The notes: a model not told the origin generated them from the letters alone. Counted from the first letter of the stretch, positions 41,917-51,730 are shown. The stretch: 64,000 nt of DNA from Moorella sp. E308F (GCF_006538365.1 NZ_BJKN01000002.1:647119-711118); one strand, 5' to 3'. Program-made: numbers and translations.

Positions 41917-43251
41917 CTAAAATTTCGTCAGGTACTGGTCGATCTCCCACTGGTGTACCCTGGTACGATATTGTTCACATTCGAGTTTCTGGGCCAGGGT
42001 CAGGCGCTCATAGATATGGGGTCCCAGAGCTTCCTTGATAACCTCATCTTCTGCTAGGGCTTCCAGGGCTTCATCAAGGCTTCCCGGCAGGACGCCGATG
42101 CCTTCCGCCTGGAGTTCGGCCGGGGTCATGGCAAAGATATTTTTATCCGTCGGCGGCGGCGGGGTCAGGCCTTTTTTAATTCCATCCAGCCCGGCCTTCA
42201 GCAGTACGGCCAGGGCCAGGTAGGGGTTGCAGGAAGGATCCGGGTGTCGCACTTCAATGCGGGTGGAAGGACCGCGTTTGGCCGGCACACGGATCAAGGG
42301 GCTGCGGTTGCGCGGCGACCAGGCGATATAGACCGGCGCTTCATAACCGGGAACCAGGCGTTTATAAGAATTGACCGTCGGGTTGGTTACGGCCGCCAGG
42401 GCGCGGGCGTGAGCCATGACGCCGGCGATAAACTGGTAAGCGGTCTGGCTTAAGCCCAGCCTGTCGTCGGGGTCGTAAAAGGCGTTCTGGCCGTCTTTTG
42501 ACAGGGAGATATTAACGTGCATACCCGAACCGTTAATGCCGTAAATGGGCTTGGGCATGAAGGTGGCATGGAGGCCGTGACGCTGGGCGATGGTCCGCAC
42601 CACGAATTTGAACGTGGCAATGCGGTCAGCCGTGGTCAGGGCCTCGGCGTATTTAAAGTCAATCTCATGCTGGCCGGGAGCCACCTCATGATGGGAAGCC
42701 TCGATTTCAAAACCCATCTGCTCCAGGGTCAGGACCATGTCCCGGCGGGCGTCCTCCCCCAGGTCCACCGGGGTAAGGTCAAAGTAACCGGCCCGGTCGT
42801 GGGTTTCCAGGGTCGGCCGGCCGGAGGCGTCGGTATGGAAAAGGAAGAATTCAGCTTCCGGCCCGGCGTTCATGGTAAAACCCATAGCGGCCGCTTCGGC
42901 CATAACCTTCTTCAAGGTACAGCGGGGACAACCGGCAAAGGGCGTACCATCGGGGTTATATACGTCGCAAATGAGGCGGGCTACCGTCCCCTCATGGGGC
43001 CGCCAGGGGAAAACAACAAAGGTGTCTGGGTCAGGGCGCAGGTACATATCCGACTCTTCAATACGCACAAAGCCTTCAATGGAAGAGCCGTCAAACATGA
43101 GTTCATTGTTGAGGGCCTTGGGCAACTGGTCCACCGGAATGGCTACATTTTTCAATACCCCAAAAATATCGGTAAACTGGAGGCGAACAAATTTTACCCC
43201 CCATTCTTCAGCCCGGTTTAGGACAGCCGCCCGTTTTTCCTTGTCATCCAT
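41917..43251 (-). CDS. glnA: Glutamine synthetase type I
   Basis: This 444-residue enzyme makes glutamine from glutamate, ammonia and ATP. Motifs in order: [23 protein letters not shown], metal-binding [30 protein letters not shown]-site [56 protein letters not shown] and [19 protein letters not shown]. It lacks the adenylylation-site region of longer GS forms, as is usual in Firmicutes. ATG 43251 lies 9 bases after AGGAGG, while ATG 43257 is too close. A conserved partner glnA lies at the window end. Confidence 0.96.
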   Translation of the reverse strand: MDDKEKRAAVLNRAEEWGVKFVRLQFTDIFGVLKNVAIPVDQLPKALNNELMFDGSSIEGFVRIEESDMYLRPDPDTFVVFPWRPHEGTVARLICDVYNPDGTPFAGCPRCTLKKVMAEAAAMGFTMNAGPEAEFFLFHTDASGRPTLETHDRAGYFDLTPVDLGEDARRDMVLTLEQMGFEIEASHHEVAPGQHEIDFKYAEALTTADRIATFKFVVRTIAQRHGLHATFMPKPIYGINGSGMHVNISLSKDGQNAFYDPDDRLGLSQTAYQFIAGVMAHARALAAVTNPTVNSYKRLVPGYEAPVYIAWSPRNRSPLIRVPAKRGPSTRIEVRHPDPSCNPYLALAVLLKAGLDGIKKGLTPPPPTDKNIFAMTPAELQAEGIGVLPGSLDEALEALAEDEVIKEALGPHIYERLTLAQKLECEQYRTRVHQWEIDQYLTKF

Positions 43252-43278
43252 CAGCATAAACCTCCTGCTAAATTGATA

Positions 43279-43306
43279 GAAGTGAGAGGTGAGAAGTGGG
43301 AAGTGG
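43279..43306. repeat. Four-unit heptamer array 5' of glnA
   Basis: Four consecutive 7-mers, GAAGTGA, GAGGTGA, GAAGTGG and GAAGTGG, lie in the glnA leader. They share the consensus GARGTGR with the array at 41885-41912. Confidence 0.8.
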
Positions 43307-43316
43307 GATCTTCTAT

Positions 43317-43339
43317 AGAAACTGGCTACGCCAGTTTCT
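43317..43339 (-). promoter_or_regulatory. Perfect hairpin in the glnA leader
   Basis: A 10-bp perfect inverted repeat, AGAAACTGGC / GCCAGTTTCT with a 3-base loop, lies between the terminator and the heptamer array in the glnA leader. It may be part of an ANTAR-controlled leader RNA, but the usual pair of six-base-loop hairpins was not recognised. Confidence 0.4.
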
Positions 43340-43343
43340 TTAT

Positions 43344-43393
43344 AAAAAGCGTCCTGCAAGAAAAGGGCATAAAAACCCTCTCCTTCAGGACGC
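43344..43393 (-). terminator. Terminator between the ANTAR gene and glnA, possible attenuator
   Basis: The stem GCGTCCTG / CAGGACGC with an inner AGGG/CCCT pairing is followed on the minus strand by TTTTTAT. It lies 16 bases past the ANTAR gene stop and upstream of glnA in the same direction, so it either ends the regulator transcript or is a control point read through when ANTAR protein is active. Confidence 0.8.
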
Positions 43394-43408
43394 CGTTGCC
43401 CTAAAGGG

Positions 43409-44017
43409 TTAGTCCGTCTTTTTGGCCTTATTGCTGCCACCCTGGAGTTCATGGGCGACAATAATGGCTTCCGCGATGCTTTTCATGGGAACGCAGCGAT
43501 CCATACTCTGGCGCTGCATGCGCCGGTAGGCCTCGGCTTCCGTTAACCCCATGGTATCCATGAGAATGCCCTTGGCCCGCTCAATTATTTTCCGCGCCGC
43601 CAGGGTCTCCTTCAGCTTGCTGATTTCCTGCTGCAGGCGGCATATTTTCTGGTAATTGGCCAGGGCTGCTTCTACCGCCGGCAACAGGGTGCTTTCCTGG
43701 ACCGGTTTAATTAAATAAGCAAAGATTGGAAAATCACGCGTACGGGCAAGCAGATTGCGGTGCCAGGAAGAGGCTAGGAGGATAATTGGTGCTACCCCAT
43801 CTTCCTCGATTATCCTGGCTACTTCCAGGGCATTGGTACCCTGGAGTTCGCTATCTAGAATTATCAGGCTGGGCTGCAGGGTGCGGATCATCCGCAGGGC
43901 CTGGCTGCCGTCCGGGGCTTCGCCGGCAATCAAGTAACCTTCCCGAACCAGCATGTACTTCAAGTTTTGCCGGGCAGACGGGTCGGCACTGGCGATAAAA
44001 ATTTTGGGCTGCTGCAT
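43409..44017 (-). CDS. Response regulator with ANTAR RNA-binding domain
   Basis: This 202-residue protein has an N-terminal receiver domain ([64 protein letters not shown]), a coiled-coil segment and a C-terminal ANTAR domain ([53 protein letters not shown]). ANTAR proteins act as transcription antiterminators on leader RNAs. Its position just upstream of glnA, with a terminator between, suggests nitrogen control of glnA and the glutamate synthase genes. ATG 44017 is chosen by AGGG spacing; upstream starts are possible. Confidence 0.9.
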   Translation of the reverse strand: MQQPKIFIASADPSARQNLKYMLVREGYLIAGEAPDGSQALRMIRTLQPSLIILDSELQGTNALEVARIIEEDGVAPIILLASSWHRNLLARTRDFPIFAYLIKPVQESTLLPAVEAALANYQKICRLQQEISKLKETLAARKIIERAKGILMDTMGLTEAEAYRRMQRQSMDRCVPMKSIAEAIIVAHELQGGSNKAKKTD

Positions 44018-44132
44018 AAAATCTAATCCCTGCCCTCCTCGCGCTACGCCGTTGTAGCACTTCATGGACCCCTTTGCCCTGCGAAATGCTTTTTCATTTG
44101 GTATGGCACAATTATAAAGGAAAAACACTGAA

Positions 44133-44160
44133 TTGACAATAGGCAAAACTGATGTATTCA
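44133..44160 (+). promoter_or_regulatory. Probable promoter ahead of the truncated ATPase-gene copy
   Basis: TTGACA (44133-44138), a 16-base spacer and TATTCA (44155-44160) lie about 113 bases upstream of the ATG of the left repeat copy. This stretch is not part of the repeat, so the intact right-hand gene has lost it. Confidence 0.4.
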
Positions 44161-44230
44161 GTATTTCAAAAAATATTTCCGCATAGTGAAAATCATGTTA
44201 TTCTTGGACCAAGCAAGTTTTGTGCCTGGG

Positions 44231-44549
44231 AGCATAAGATTTAAGTAAGTTAGTATTACAGGGAGGTTATAACATGGGCCAGGGCAAGTTGCGAAGGGTT
44301 TTCCCGGCGGGAATACCTGTGAGGGTTTTTATTCCTTTTATGATTACATTATCGAACCCGATGCCACCCGGATCTTTGTCGTTAAAGGCGGCCCGGGAGT
44401 GGGCAAGTCCACCTTCATGCGTAAAATCGGCGAAACCATGCTGGCTAAAGGTTATGATGTAGAATTCCACTGCTGCTCCTCCGATAACAATTCTCTGGAT
44501 GCCGTGGTTATCCCGGCCATTAAAGTAGCTCTAATGGATGGTAAGGCTC
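44231..44549. repeat. Left 319-bp direct repeat bounding the island
   Basis: This segment matches 57262-57581 with about nine substitutions and one single-base gap (about 97% identity). It starts at AGCATAAGATTTAAG upstream of the ATPase start codon and ends in the coding region after GCTCTAAT.GATGGTA. Outside these limits the two sequences are unrelated. Confidence 0.92.
44274..44549 (+). pseudogene. Truncated, frameshifted 5' copy of the PRK06851-type ATPase gene
   Basis: ATG 44274 and the first 92 codons match the intact gene at 57305, but a T-run has four T instead of five (about 44299-44302), so the frame is lost after MGQGKLRRVF. The P-loop codons still exist in the shifted frame. Similarity stops at 44549, where the island begins. 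This is presumably what remains of the original locus next to the ANTAR gene. Confidence 0.9.
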
Positions 44550-44765
44550 TTTTGCAACCTTTTTAATGCCGCCGGCGCGAGCAGACCTGTTTTGGCCCGA
44601 CAAATCATGCTCACGCCGCTCAAAAAAACGGGCGGCGCGAGTTTAGTTATCAAGATGGTTTCTAGAGGGTCCGCCCAAAAGGCTAAACAGACGAGCGGTT
44701 CCACGCTCAAGTTTCTGGCAAGTCGGAGCAGGGTATTGCCGTAATGTCCGGTCTGGATTAACTAA
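44531..44765 (-). pseudogene. Unrecognised protein fragment at the island's left edge
   Basis: One frame is open for about 77 codons without a start codon, with protein-like sequence (YGNTLLRLARNLSVEPLVCLAFW, then ADPLETILITKLAPPVFLSGVS and TGLLAPAALKRLQKSL). It stops at TAG inside the left repeat. A short similar reading, RYGSTLLYCLNL, occurs near 54830-54865 at the other side of the restriction genes. I do not recognise a family. The rest of 44550-44823 shows no other gene. Confidence 0.35.
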
Positions 44766-44823
44766 AACCAATTCCCAAACGTACAGCGCTGATAAACCCT
44801 CTTTCGCTCTCAAATACGTCATA

Positions 44824-45627
44824 GAGCTTTTCTTGAGGGAAGTCACCCACAGTCACCACCTGGTCGGAAAATATCTCCCCCAATCACCTCCAGGCCCCGC
44901 AGCAGGTGTTCCTGGACGTAGTAAAAGGAGCGTTCCACTTTTCCTTGGTCCGGGCACGGTAGTTTTCGCAAGCCGAAGGCTGGATGCCATATAGCCCGCA
45001 GAATCTTAAAAACTCGTCATTATACCGGACGATACCGTCCTTCTGGTGGGTGATAACCATTTGCTTGCCGTTGTCTATCACCAACTCCGGGGCATAGCCG
45101 CCGAAAAAGTCAATGGCTTCAACCAGGACCCGGATCACGTCGGCGGTGGTAATGCTTAAAGAGAAGGTATAGAATTTCATCCGGCTAAAAGACAGGATCA
45201 CTTCGTGGAAATATATTTTCACGGGCTTCCCGTCAACTGGTAGGGTCCACACCTTCCAATCGTACTGCATCTGCCAGCCCGGCCCGGTTTCCACCCGGGT
45301 GGTAGCTAATTTAGCTGCCTTATCTTCTGCCTTTATGGACCTAAGATAACGGTGGACACTGGCCAGGGAGCCTTGATAGCCCTTTTCTACCAGTTCTTTG
45401 TAAATCTTCGGGCCAATATATCCTTTAGCAAGCATGGCCTTGATTTCTTCCTGATACCTATCCAGTTCTTTTACGTATTCCCTGGCTTTAAACTGGGGCG
45501 GGTTGGCTTCTTTCAGGTACTTCCTGACGGTATTCCTGGACACCCCTATTGTTCTGGCTATTTGCTTGATGCCGACCCCTTGAGCATGCAGTGCCTTGAT
45601 GCGCTGCCACTTGTACATGCTGACCAC
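44824..45627 (-). pseudogene. istA: IS21-family transposase IstA, 5' part, frameshifted
   Basis: ATG 45627 opens MYKWQRIKALHAQGVGIKQIARTIGVSRNTVRKYLKEA, the N-terminal HTH of IstA, followed by the start of the DDE domain (WQMQYDWKVWTLPVDGK, MKFYTFSLS, ELVIDNGKQMVITH). Near 44943 one base is missing, after which the family reading VERSFYYVQEHLLRGLEVIGGDIFR continues in another frame to about 44830. The C-terminal half of IstA and the helper gene istB are absent, so the element cannot move on its own. Confidence 0.85.
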
Positions 45628-45719
45628 CTCTTTTTCCTCCCCCTCTCGAGGGAGATTTTATCACATGGTGGTTCAGTTTTATTTGACGATCTGGGGTCAA
45701 TTCTATTTTACGATCTACA
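44824..45719 (-). mobile_element. Partial IS21-family insertion sequence
   Basis: The istA-proximal end is intact: on the minus strand TGTAGATCGTAAAATAG (45719 inward) is followed by a second copy of the ATCGT.AAATA motif, the multiple end repeats expected for IS21. The element entered the reading frame of the older hsdR fragment, which is cut at 45720. The other end and istB are missing. Confidence 0.75.
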
Positions 45720-46485
45720 CGCCTCCGGGTGGGGACTCACGAGCGCAAACGCCTTGGTTAACTCGGTGCAGGCTTTCAGGAAGCGGCTCTTTGTTTCGTC
45801 ATCCGCCACCACCGCGTTATGCGCCCGCTGCAGGAGTCGCGTGAGCTCCGCCGACGCCAGCCGCCGCCACCCCTGGTAATCAATCCCGTGGAAGAAGGCA
45901 CAGGTGATATCGTACTTCTCCCGCAACACCGCAATCGCCTGGTCCAAGGGGATCATCGCCTCGTTGCGGTCTTTCTCGGTGTAGCAGGCCAGCGCTTTTT
46001 TGAGGTCGTCGGCGATCCCGATGTAGTCCACGATCAGCCCGCCCGGCTTGTCCTTGAAAACGCGGTTCACCCGGGCGATCGCCTGCATCAGGTTGTGGCC
46101 CTTCATCGGCTTATCAACGTACATCGTGTGCAGGCAGGGGTTGTCAAAACCGGTGAGCCACATATCCCGGACGATCACTAACTTCAAAGGGTCGTCGGGG
46201 TCCCGGAAGCGCTTCTTCAGTTCCTCCTGCTTGGCCTTGCTCCGGATGTGCGGATGGTAATCCTCCGGGTCACTCGCCGAGCCGGTCATCACCACCGCCA
46301 CCTCGGGACAACCTGGTAGCTCCCGGAGATACTTGTAAAACTTAACGCAGATGTGCCGGCTCATGTAGAAGACCATGGCTTTACCGTTTAAAGCCTTCAG
46401 CCGCCTTTCGAAGTGGAGCACGGCGTCGCGCAGCTGCCGGGCTAAGCCGCCGATTAAGTCGTACTGGCTACCTCGCGCTGCCAGG
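45720..46485 (-). pseudogene. Internal fragment of a second type I restriction subunit (older hsdR)
   Basis: A frame beginning about 46485 ([27 protein letters not shown]) runs through [80 protein letters not shown], the second helicase domain of an HsdR, and is cut by the IS21 end at 45720. It is not similar in wording to the intact HsdR beyond shared helicase motifs. Its 5' half is missing, with the intact hsdR 3' end fused to it; the two frames overlap at 46468-46485. Confidence 0.88.
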
Positions 46486-49400
46486 CTCGCTGTAGGTCAG
46501 TGCGAATACCGTATCGGTCAACCAGCGACGGAACGACTCATTGTCGCTGAACTGCTTGAACAGCTCAGTGTCATCCTTGAGCAGCGCAGTCATCACCCGA
46601 ACGAGGGCCTTGTCGTGCTCGATGCGTGCGTTTTGTTTGTCAGAATGCTTGCGTGCATTCTGGTAGGCGGTGTCGGCCGCTACTCGTGCAGGAATCTCCT
46701 CGGTGATCAGTTTGCGCACCCGATCGGCGTCGGTCCAGGGAATGTTGCCGAACTGATCGTTAAAAGCCTTGATGATGTTCGAGAGACGGTCGAGCTCCGG
46801 TTCGGGCTTGTGTCCACCACCCACAGCGGGCACCGGTTCGATTTCGGCATCCGCATCGGAAAGCGCGATACTCATGCTCGCCTGCTTTTCGACCCGGTAG
46901 CTGTCCATGTCGATCGCCTCGAGGATGCCCTTTGAGAGGTCTTCCTCTTTCGGCGCCGGCAGCTTGGGTACCAGGAAGTTAAGGAAGATCGATAGCTTCT
47001 CCCACTCGGCGTTAGTGTAGGGGAGGATTGAAGACAGAAAGTTATAGGTTCGCAAAAACGCCTTGGCTTTGCCCTTGAAGTCGACCTGACCGTCCTCGTC
47101 GAGATGCTCCATGTAGGTGGCGACGCAGGCGTCGAGGATCGGGTCGAGCTGGTCACGGTCGGCCCCGCTCAGGTAGAGCCGCACCAGTTCATCAACTTGC
47201 TCAGGCGCGTACACCTGGTAGCCGTCAAGGTCGGCTTTAAGGTCGTGCAGCTTGTTCGGGTCGGTCTCGTCGGCGAGGATGGTCGTCCGGTAGTAGGGCT
47301 CGAAGGCCTTCCGGATCGTCTCCGGATCGTTGACGAAATCGAGGACGAATGTGTCGTGCTTCTGGGGGTGGGCGCGATTGAGGCGCGAAAGTGTCTGCAC
47401 CGCCTTGACCCCGGATAGCACCTTGTCCACGTACATTGTGTGCAGGAGCGGCTCGTCATAGCCGGTCTGGAACTTATCGGCGCAGATCAAAAACCGATAC
47501 GGGTCCTCCCGGATCTTGTCAGCGATCTGGTTCGAGGGAAAGCCGTTAAGGCTGGCCTCGGTGACCTGTTGACCGCCATACTCGTGCTCACCCGAGAAGG
47601 CCACAATCGCCCGATAGGGGCTTTTGCGCTCCGCAAGGTACGCCTTAAAGGCATGGAAGTACTGAATAGCTCGCTCGATGCTGCCGGTCACCACCATGGC
47701 CCGCGCCTGACCGCCGATCTTGCCCTTGGCGATCACCTGCTCATGAAAGTGGTCCACCATGATCTCGGCCTTGAGCCGGATGGCGTACTCGTGCCCCTCG
47801 ACGAAGCGGCGCAGCTTCTTCTGCGCCTTTTTGACGTCGAATTCGGGGTCGTCCTCGATGGTCTTGATGAGCCTGTAGTAGCTCTTCACCGGCGTGTAGT
47901 TGGCCAGCACATCCAGGATGAACCCTTCCTGGATGGCCTGTTTCATGGTGTAACTGTGGAACGGGCGATGCTTCACCGTGCCGTCGGGCTGCGGGTCGGG
48001 TTCACCAAACATCTCCAACGTTTTGTTCTTAGGGGTGGCGGTGAAGGCGAAGTAGCTGGCGTTCGGCAAAAGCTTCCGGGCCTCCATGAGCCGGTTGATC
48101 TGGTCTTCGAAGGTCTCGTCTTCGTCCTCGGCACCGGCCTCCGACAAGGCCATGCTCATCTTGGCCGAGGTGCGGCCGCCCTGACTCGAGTGCGCCTCGT
48201 CGATGATGATCGCAAAACGGCGCCCGCGGTGCTCGTTGCCGATTTCGTCGAGGATGAACGGGAACTTCTGAAGCGTCGTAATTATGATTTTCTTGCCGCC
48301 CTCGATGAAGCGCCGAAGGTCGCCGGAATGCTCGGCGTGCCCCACCGTGGCGCTCACCTGGGCAAACTGTTTGACCGTGTCCCGGATCTGCTGGTCCAGG
48401 ATGCGCCGGTCTGTCACCACGATAATGGAATCGAAAACGGGTCTTCCGTCCTTCGCGAGACCGATTAGCTGGTGGGCCAGCCAGGCGATGGAGTTGGACT
48501 TGCCGCTGCCGGCGGAATGTTGGATAAGGTAGCGCCGGCCCACGCCGTGTGCCGCCGCGTCCGCCAAGAGTTTTCGCACCACGTCGAGCTGGTGATAGCG
48601 GGGGAAGATCTGCCGTCGCCGTTTCTTGCCGGTCTTGAGGTCTTTTTCCTCAACGAGTTGAGCGTAGTTTTCGAGGATGTCGGTCAGGCTCTCACGGGTG
48701 AGTATCTCCCGCCACAGGTAATCGGTCTTGAGCCCCTGCGGATTGGGAGGATTGCCCGCGCCGTCGTTCCATCCCTTATTGAAGGGCAGAAACCACGACG
48801 CCTTGCCCGCAAGGTGCGTGCAGAACCACACCTCGTTTTCGTCCACGGCGAAGTGCGCCACACACCGCCCCAATTCAAATAGCTTTTCGCGCGGGTTGCG
48901 GTCACGCTTGTACTGCTCGATGGCATCGTGCACCGTCTGTTTGGTGAGGCGGTTCTTGAGCTCGAAAGTGAAAACCGGCAGGCCGTTGATGAAGAGCACC
49001 AGGTCCAGCGCCCGCTGCGTCTCATCGCGGCTGTAGCGGAGCTGGCGCGTGACGGTAAAGCGGTTCTGCTCATAGAGTGCCCGCGCTTGCTCGTTTCCAG
49101 GCGAAGGAGTGCCGTAGAAAAGCTCGATGCGGTGCTGCCCGTGCTGAATCCCATTGCGCAATACGTCCACCACCCCGCGCTTGCTCACCTCGCCCTGGAG
49201 CCGCGCCAGAAACTTCCGCCGTGTGGGGCTGTCGTTATCCAGATCGAGCGCTTCGGCAACCTCCGGTTGCGTCGAACGCAGAAAGGCCGTAAGCTGAACC
49301 AGATCGACGCAGTACTCCCGGTCGTAATCGGCCGGATCGCCAGGGAGCCAACCCACACCGCCGTAGGGTGCCGGCGTCTCGGCAACGAACGCCGGAGTGC

Positions 49401-49488
49401 CGGCAGGTCGAGGTACGCAGTCGCTGCCAGTCAGCGCCCGGCAGATAAGAGTTTCAAGCCCGGCTTCGCTGGTGTCGGTTGGTTTCAT
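46468..49488 (-). CDS. hsdR: Type I restriction endonuclease subunit R
   Basis: This 1006-residue motor and nuclease subunit cuts unmethylated DNA after ATP-driven translocation. The PD-(D/E)xK nuclease lies near residues 162-178 ([19 protein letters not shown]), helicase motif I at 324-331 (HSAGSGKS), DEAH at 430-433 (IIIDEAHSS), motif III in FAFTATPKN, and later [25 protein letters not shown]. The N-terminal 150 residues are a family-specific extension. The ATG overlaps the hsdS stop by four bases. The frame is intact. The stop lies at the junction with the older hsdR fragment. Confidence 0.95.
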   Translation of the reverse strand: MKPTDTSEAGLETLICRALTGSDCVPRPAGTPAFVAETPAPYGGVGWLPGDPADYDREYCVDLVQLTAFLRSTQPEVAEALDLDNDSPTRRKFLARLQGEVSKRGVVDVLRNGIQHGQHRIELFYGTPSPGNEQARALYEQNRFTVTRQLRYSRDETQRALDLVLFINGLPVFTFELKNRLTKQTVHDAIEQYKRDRNPREKLFELGRCVAHFAVDENEVWFCTHLAGKASWFLPFNKGWNDGAGNPPNPQGLKTDYLWREILTRESLTDILENYAQLVEEKDLKTGKKRRRQIFPRYHQLDVVRKLLADAAAHGVGRRYLIQHSAGSGKSNSIAWLAHQLIGLAKDGRPVFDSIIVVTDRRILDQQIRDTVKQFAQVSATVGHAEHSGDLRRFIEGGKKIIITTLQKFPFILDEIGNEHRGRRFAIIIDEAHSSQGGRTSAKMSMALSEAGAEDEDETFEDQINRLMEARKLLPNASYFAFTATPKNKTLEMFGEPDPQPDGTVKHRPFHSYTMKQAIQEGFILDVLANYTPVKSYYRLIKTIEDDPEFDVKKAQKKLRRFVEGHEYAIRLKAEIMVDHFHEQVIAKGKIGGQARAMVVTGSIERAIQYFHAFKAYLAERKSPYRAIVAFSGEHEYGGQQVTEASLNGFPSNQIADKIREDPYRFLICADKFQTGYDEPLLHTMYVDKVLSGVKAVQTLSRLNRAHPQKHDTFVLDFVNDPETIRKAFEPYYRTTILADETDPNKLHDLKADLDGYQVYAPEQVDELVRLYLSGADRDQLDPILDACVATYMEHLDEDGQVDFKGKAKAFLRTYNFLSSILPYTNAEWEKLSIFLNFLVPKLPAPKEEDLSKGILEAIDMDSYRVEKQASMSIALSDADAEIEPVPAVGGGHKPEPELDRLSNIIKAFNDQFGNIPWTDADRVRKLITEEIPARVAADTAYQNARKHSDKQNARIEHDKALVRVMTALLKDDTELFKQFSDNESFRRWLTDTVFALTYSEPGSAR

Positions 49489-50927
49489 GGTTCAACTTCC
49501 TCCTCAGAGAAAGTTTCTGCAGCGGCCTCATTATCTGCCGCCTCACCTTCCGCTGTCTCCTCTGTGTCCTCCAACTCAGCTTCCTCCTCAGCTGGCTCCT
49601 CTGGCAGCCGCGCCGCGACCTCGCGCACATCCACCTTGCCGGTGACGACGTCGGAAATGAGGCGGGTGCGGTATTCGCGCAGGAGTTCGATTTCGCGGCG
49701 AGCGGCAGCAATGGCAGCGTCGATCTTGGTCGTCTGGGCGTCGAGGTACTCCACGATGGCGGATTGTTCGGGGAGGGGAGGAAGGGGAAACAGCATTGCC
49801 CCGACGAACGTCCAATCGGCCCGGGGCATCTTGGCACCGTAAGTCGAGCTGTTTACAAAATCAATAGCTGGTGCCGATCGCAGAACCACCTCTAGATAGT
49901 GGGGTGCAACAACGGGCCTTGCGCGCAAAACAAAAAACTCACCAACGCAGACGCCACTCTGTTTGGGACGAACAACCTTAGCAAGATATGGCCTGAGCTT
50001 TCCGAAAAGAACATCTCCAGCTCGGAAGCGCTTCACTTGACTGTCAAATTGTGCTTCTCCGGATGGCACCAGAAGGCGACCTGTCCAACTCTCAACGTGC
50101 TCCAATGCTATGTAGAGATCCTCATCGTTCTTGGTACTCGTCTGCTCGTTAATATGATCGACTACCGTTTTCAGCCGCCGCACCTCCCAATGCTCCGGCA
50201 CCTCGCCCAGCCACTCCACGCCCGAGTCCTTGTACGCCGGGTAGGGCTGGCCGGTGCGGACGTCGATCTTGCCGGTGACGGCCTGGTGGATGAGGGTCTG
50301 CTTGTACTCCTCCAGAAGTTTGACCAGTTTCTGCTTGGCTCGAATATATCGCCGAATCCGCCGGTCCATGTAATCGAGAAAGCGGACGATGGCGGTTTGT
50401 TCATCGGGTGAAGGGATCGGGATGTACAGGGCACCAAACTTCTCCCTTGTAAAGTGCGCGATTGTAGCCTTGTTGGTAAGAGCGTCAAACCAACCGGTTG
50501 TCGCAATAACGCTCATGACATACTGCAAGTAGTCGTTCCGACAATGATCACGTGGGCGAACACGATGCAGTGCATTCTGAATAATGAATCCCTCTGGTAT
50601 TTCTTTCACAATTCCGCAACGCCCTCCTTCACCCCCTTCGCATACAAGAAGATCGCCAGCAGTGATACCAAATTGTTGGATATCTCGTGGACTGGCCCAC
50701 ATCCTTGGTGCATCTGATGTTCTCACCGAAAACCACTGAATATGTTGTGCCTTAAGATAAGGAACCTCAATATCGTCTGGGCTATTCGGTCTTGTTTGCA
50801 GCATTTTTCCAAGTTGAATGTCGTAATGACGCTTTACCGGCTTGACCTCCCAATGCACCGGCACCTTGCCAAGCCAGGGCACGCCGGAGCCTTTATAGGC
50901 GGCGTAGGGGGTCAGGGTGCGTATCAT
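49485..50927 (-). CDS. hsdS: Type I restriction-modification specificity subunit S
   Basis: This 480-residue subunit chooses the bipartite recognition site. It has two target-recognition domains, each introduced by the same phrase (YAAYKGSGVPWLGKVPVHWEV near residue 8 and YPAYKDSGVEWLGEVPEHWEV near residue 235) and each closed by a coiled-coil spacer (PDEQTAIVRFLDYMDRRIRRYIRAKQKLVKLLEEYKQTLI; LPEQSAIVEYLDAQTTKIDAAIAAARREIELLREYRTRLI). The last 50 residues are very acidic (Glu/Ala-rich) and are not usual for HsdS. It overlaps both neighbours by four bases. Confidence 0.94.
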   Translation of the reverse strand: MIRTLTPYAAYKGSGVPWLGKVPVHWEVKPVKRHYDIQLGKMLQTRPNSPDDIEVPYLKAQHIQWFSVRTSDAPRMWASPRDIQQFGITAGDLLVCEGGEGGRCGIVKEIPEGFIIQNALHRVRPRDHCRNDYLQYVMSVIATTGWFDALTNKATIAHFTREKFGALYIPIPSPDEQTAIVRFLDYMDRRIRRYIRAKQKLVKLLEEYKQTLIHQAVTGKIDVRTGQPYPAYKDSGVEWLGEVPEHWEVRRLKTVVDHINEQTSTKNDEDLYIALEHVESWTGRLLVPSGEAQFDSQVKRFRAGDVLFGKLRPYLAKVVRPKQSGVCVGEFFVLRARPVVAPHYLEVVLRSAPAIDFVNSSTYGAKMPRADWTFVGAMLFPLPPLPEQSAIVEYLDAQTTKIDAAIAAARREIELLREYRTRLISDVVTGKVDVREVAARLPEEPAEEEAELEDTEETAEGEAADNEAAAETFSEEEVEP

Positions 50928-51730
50928 GGCTGACCTCCTTCACGAACTAGCACGGCATCATCCAGCTTGCGATGCAACAAAGAGAGGAGTGTAAGGTAGT
51001 CTACAGCGTCGTCTTCTCCTTTCCACAGAATCTTTGGCTCGTGAGCCCGTGGGTTCCGGATTGCGCCAAAGCAACCTTTCAGCAGTAACGCGAAGCCCTT
51101 GTGCTCCGACTTTTCGCTTTCTGTTCGGAGCGAATTCAGAGCGAGCAGAGGTCGGTCGATAGCGAAAACATGATCAATGAGTGCCGCGCCGTCCAACTGA
51201 ACGCCCGTCATGTCCCGGATACGTTGGGCAAGCCCTTTCGTTGCTTCGAACACGGCATGGAAGTAATTGTCCTGCATTAGTTCGGCTCGGCAGTACTTTA
51301 ACACCTTTGGGTGCACACTACGGCCCTTTAACTTCGCTCGGATGGTCTCTACGCGTTCTTCTGCCTCGTCCAGTGTTGTCACCATGTTCACTTGTCGGAA
51401 CTGCCCATCGGGCCCGTACTCTAAGCCAGAGAAAAGCAAGATCTTGTTGAGTTCTTGTCGATGTTCCTCGAACTTCTGCGGCTGATCAACAAATCGTACT
51501 GTAGCGAGGAATGCGCGTATGAAATCAAGCACGTGATTGGCACACTTGTACTCATTCTGGTAATGTTGAAATACCCAGTAAAGGCGCCGCCACTTCGTGG
51601 ATTCGCCGGATTTGTCAACCAGTCCCCGTTCCCGAAGCACTTGGGAAATCTCACTGCCTGTGCCGCATTCACCGAGTAAGCGTGCAAGTCTTTCAATCTG
51701 AGCATTGGTAAATGGTCGGACCGTGGTCAT
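50924..51730 (-). CDS. TIGR02391 (Ymh) family protein, HEPN-like, inside the type I operon
   Basis: This 268-residue protein has an N-terminal region of unknown fold (TNAQIERLARLLGE, then LRERGLVDKSGESTKWRRLYWVF) and a C-terminal helical domain from about residue 140 (HPKVLKYCRAELMQDNYFHAVFEATKGLAQRIRDMTG, ending LLLKGCFGAIRNPRAHEPK). The last block carries R225-x4-H230, the RNase signature of HEPN domains, and matches the TIGR02391 family, reported near restriction loci, phages and plasmids. ATG 51730 overlaps the hsdM stop and its stop overlaps the hsdS start, four bases each, so it is made in step with the RM subunits. A role as a back-up toxin or assembly factor is an inference. Confidence 0.85.
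   Translation of the reverse strand: MTTVRPFTNAQIERLARLLGECGTGSEISQVLRERGLVDKSGESTKWRRLYWVFQHYQNEYKCANHVLDFIRAFLATVRFVDQPQKFEEHRQELNKILLFSGLEYGPDGQFRQVNMVTTLDEAEERVETIRAKLKGRSVHPKVLKYCRAELMQDNYFHAVFEATKGLAQRIRDMTGVQLDGAALIDHVFAIDRPLLALNSLRTESEKSEHKGFALLLKGCFGAIRNPRAHEPKILWKGEDDAVDYLTLLSLLHRKLDDAVLVREGGQP

Noticed and set aside
44274-44462. Left copy of the ATPase gene as a functional short gene
   Set aside because: A missing T shifts the frame after ten codons, the similarity ends at the island edge, and the intact gene lies at 57305.
44824-45719. A complete, active IS21 element
   Set aside because: Only one end, about half of istA with a frameshift, and no istB are present.
47440-48468. 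342-codon plus-strand ORF opposite hsdR (also 48928-49842 opposite hsdR/hsdS)
   Set aside because: These are antisense shadows of high-GC hsdR and hsdS. They lack ribosome sites and recognisable domains, while the minus strand has full domain order.
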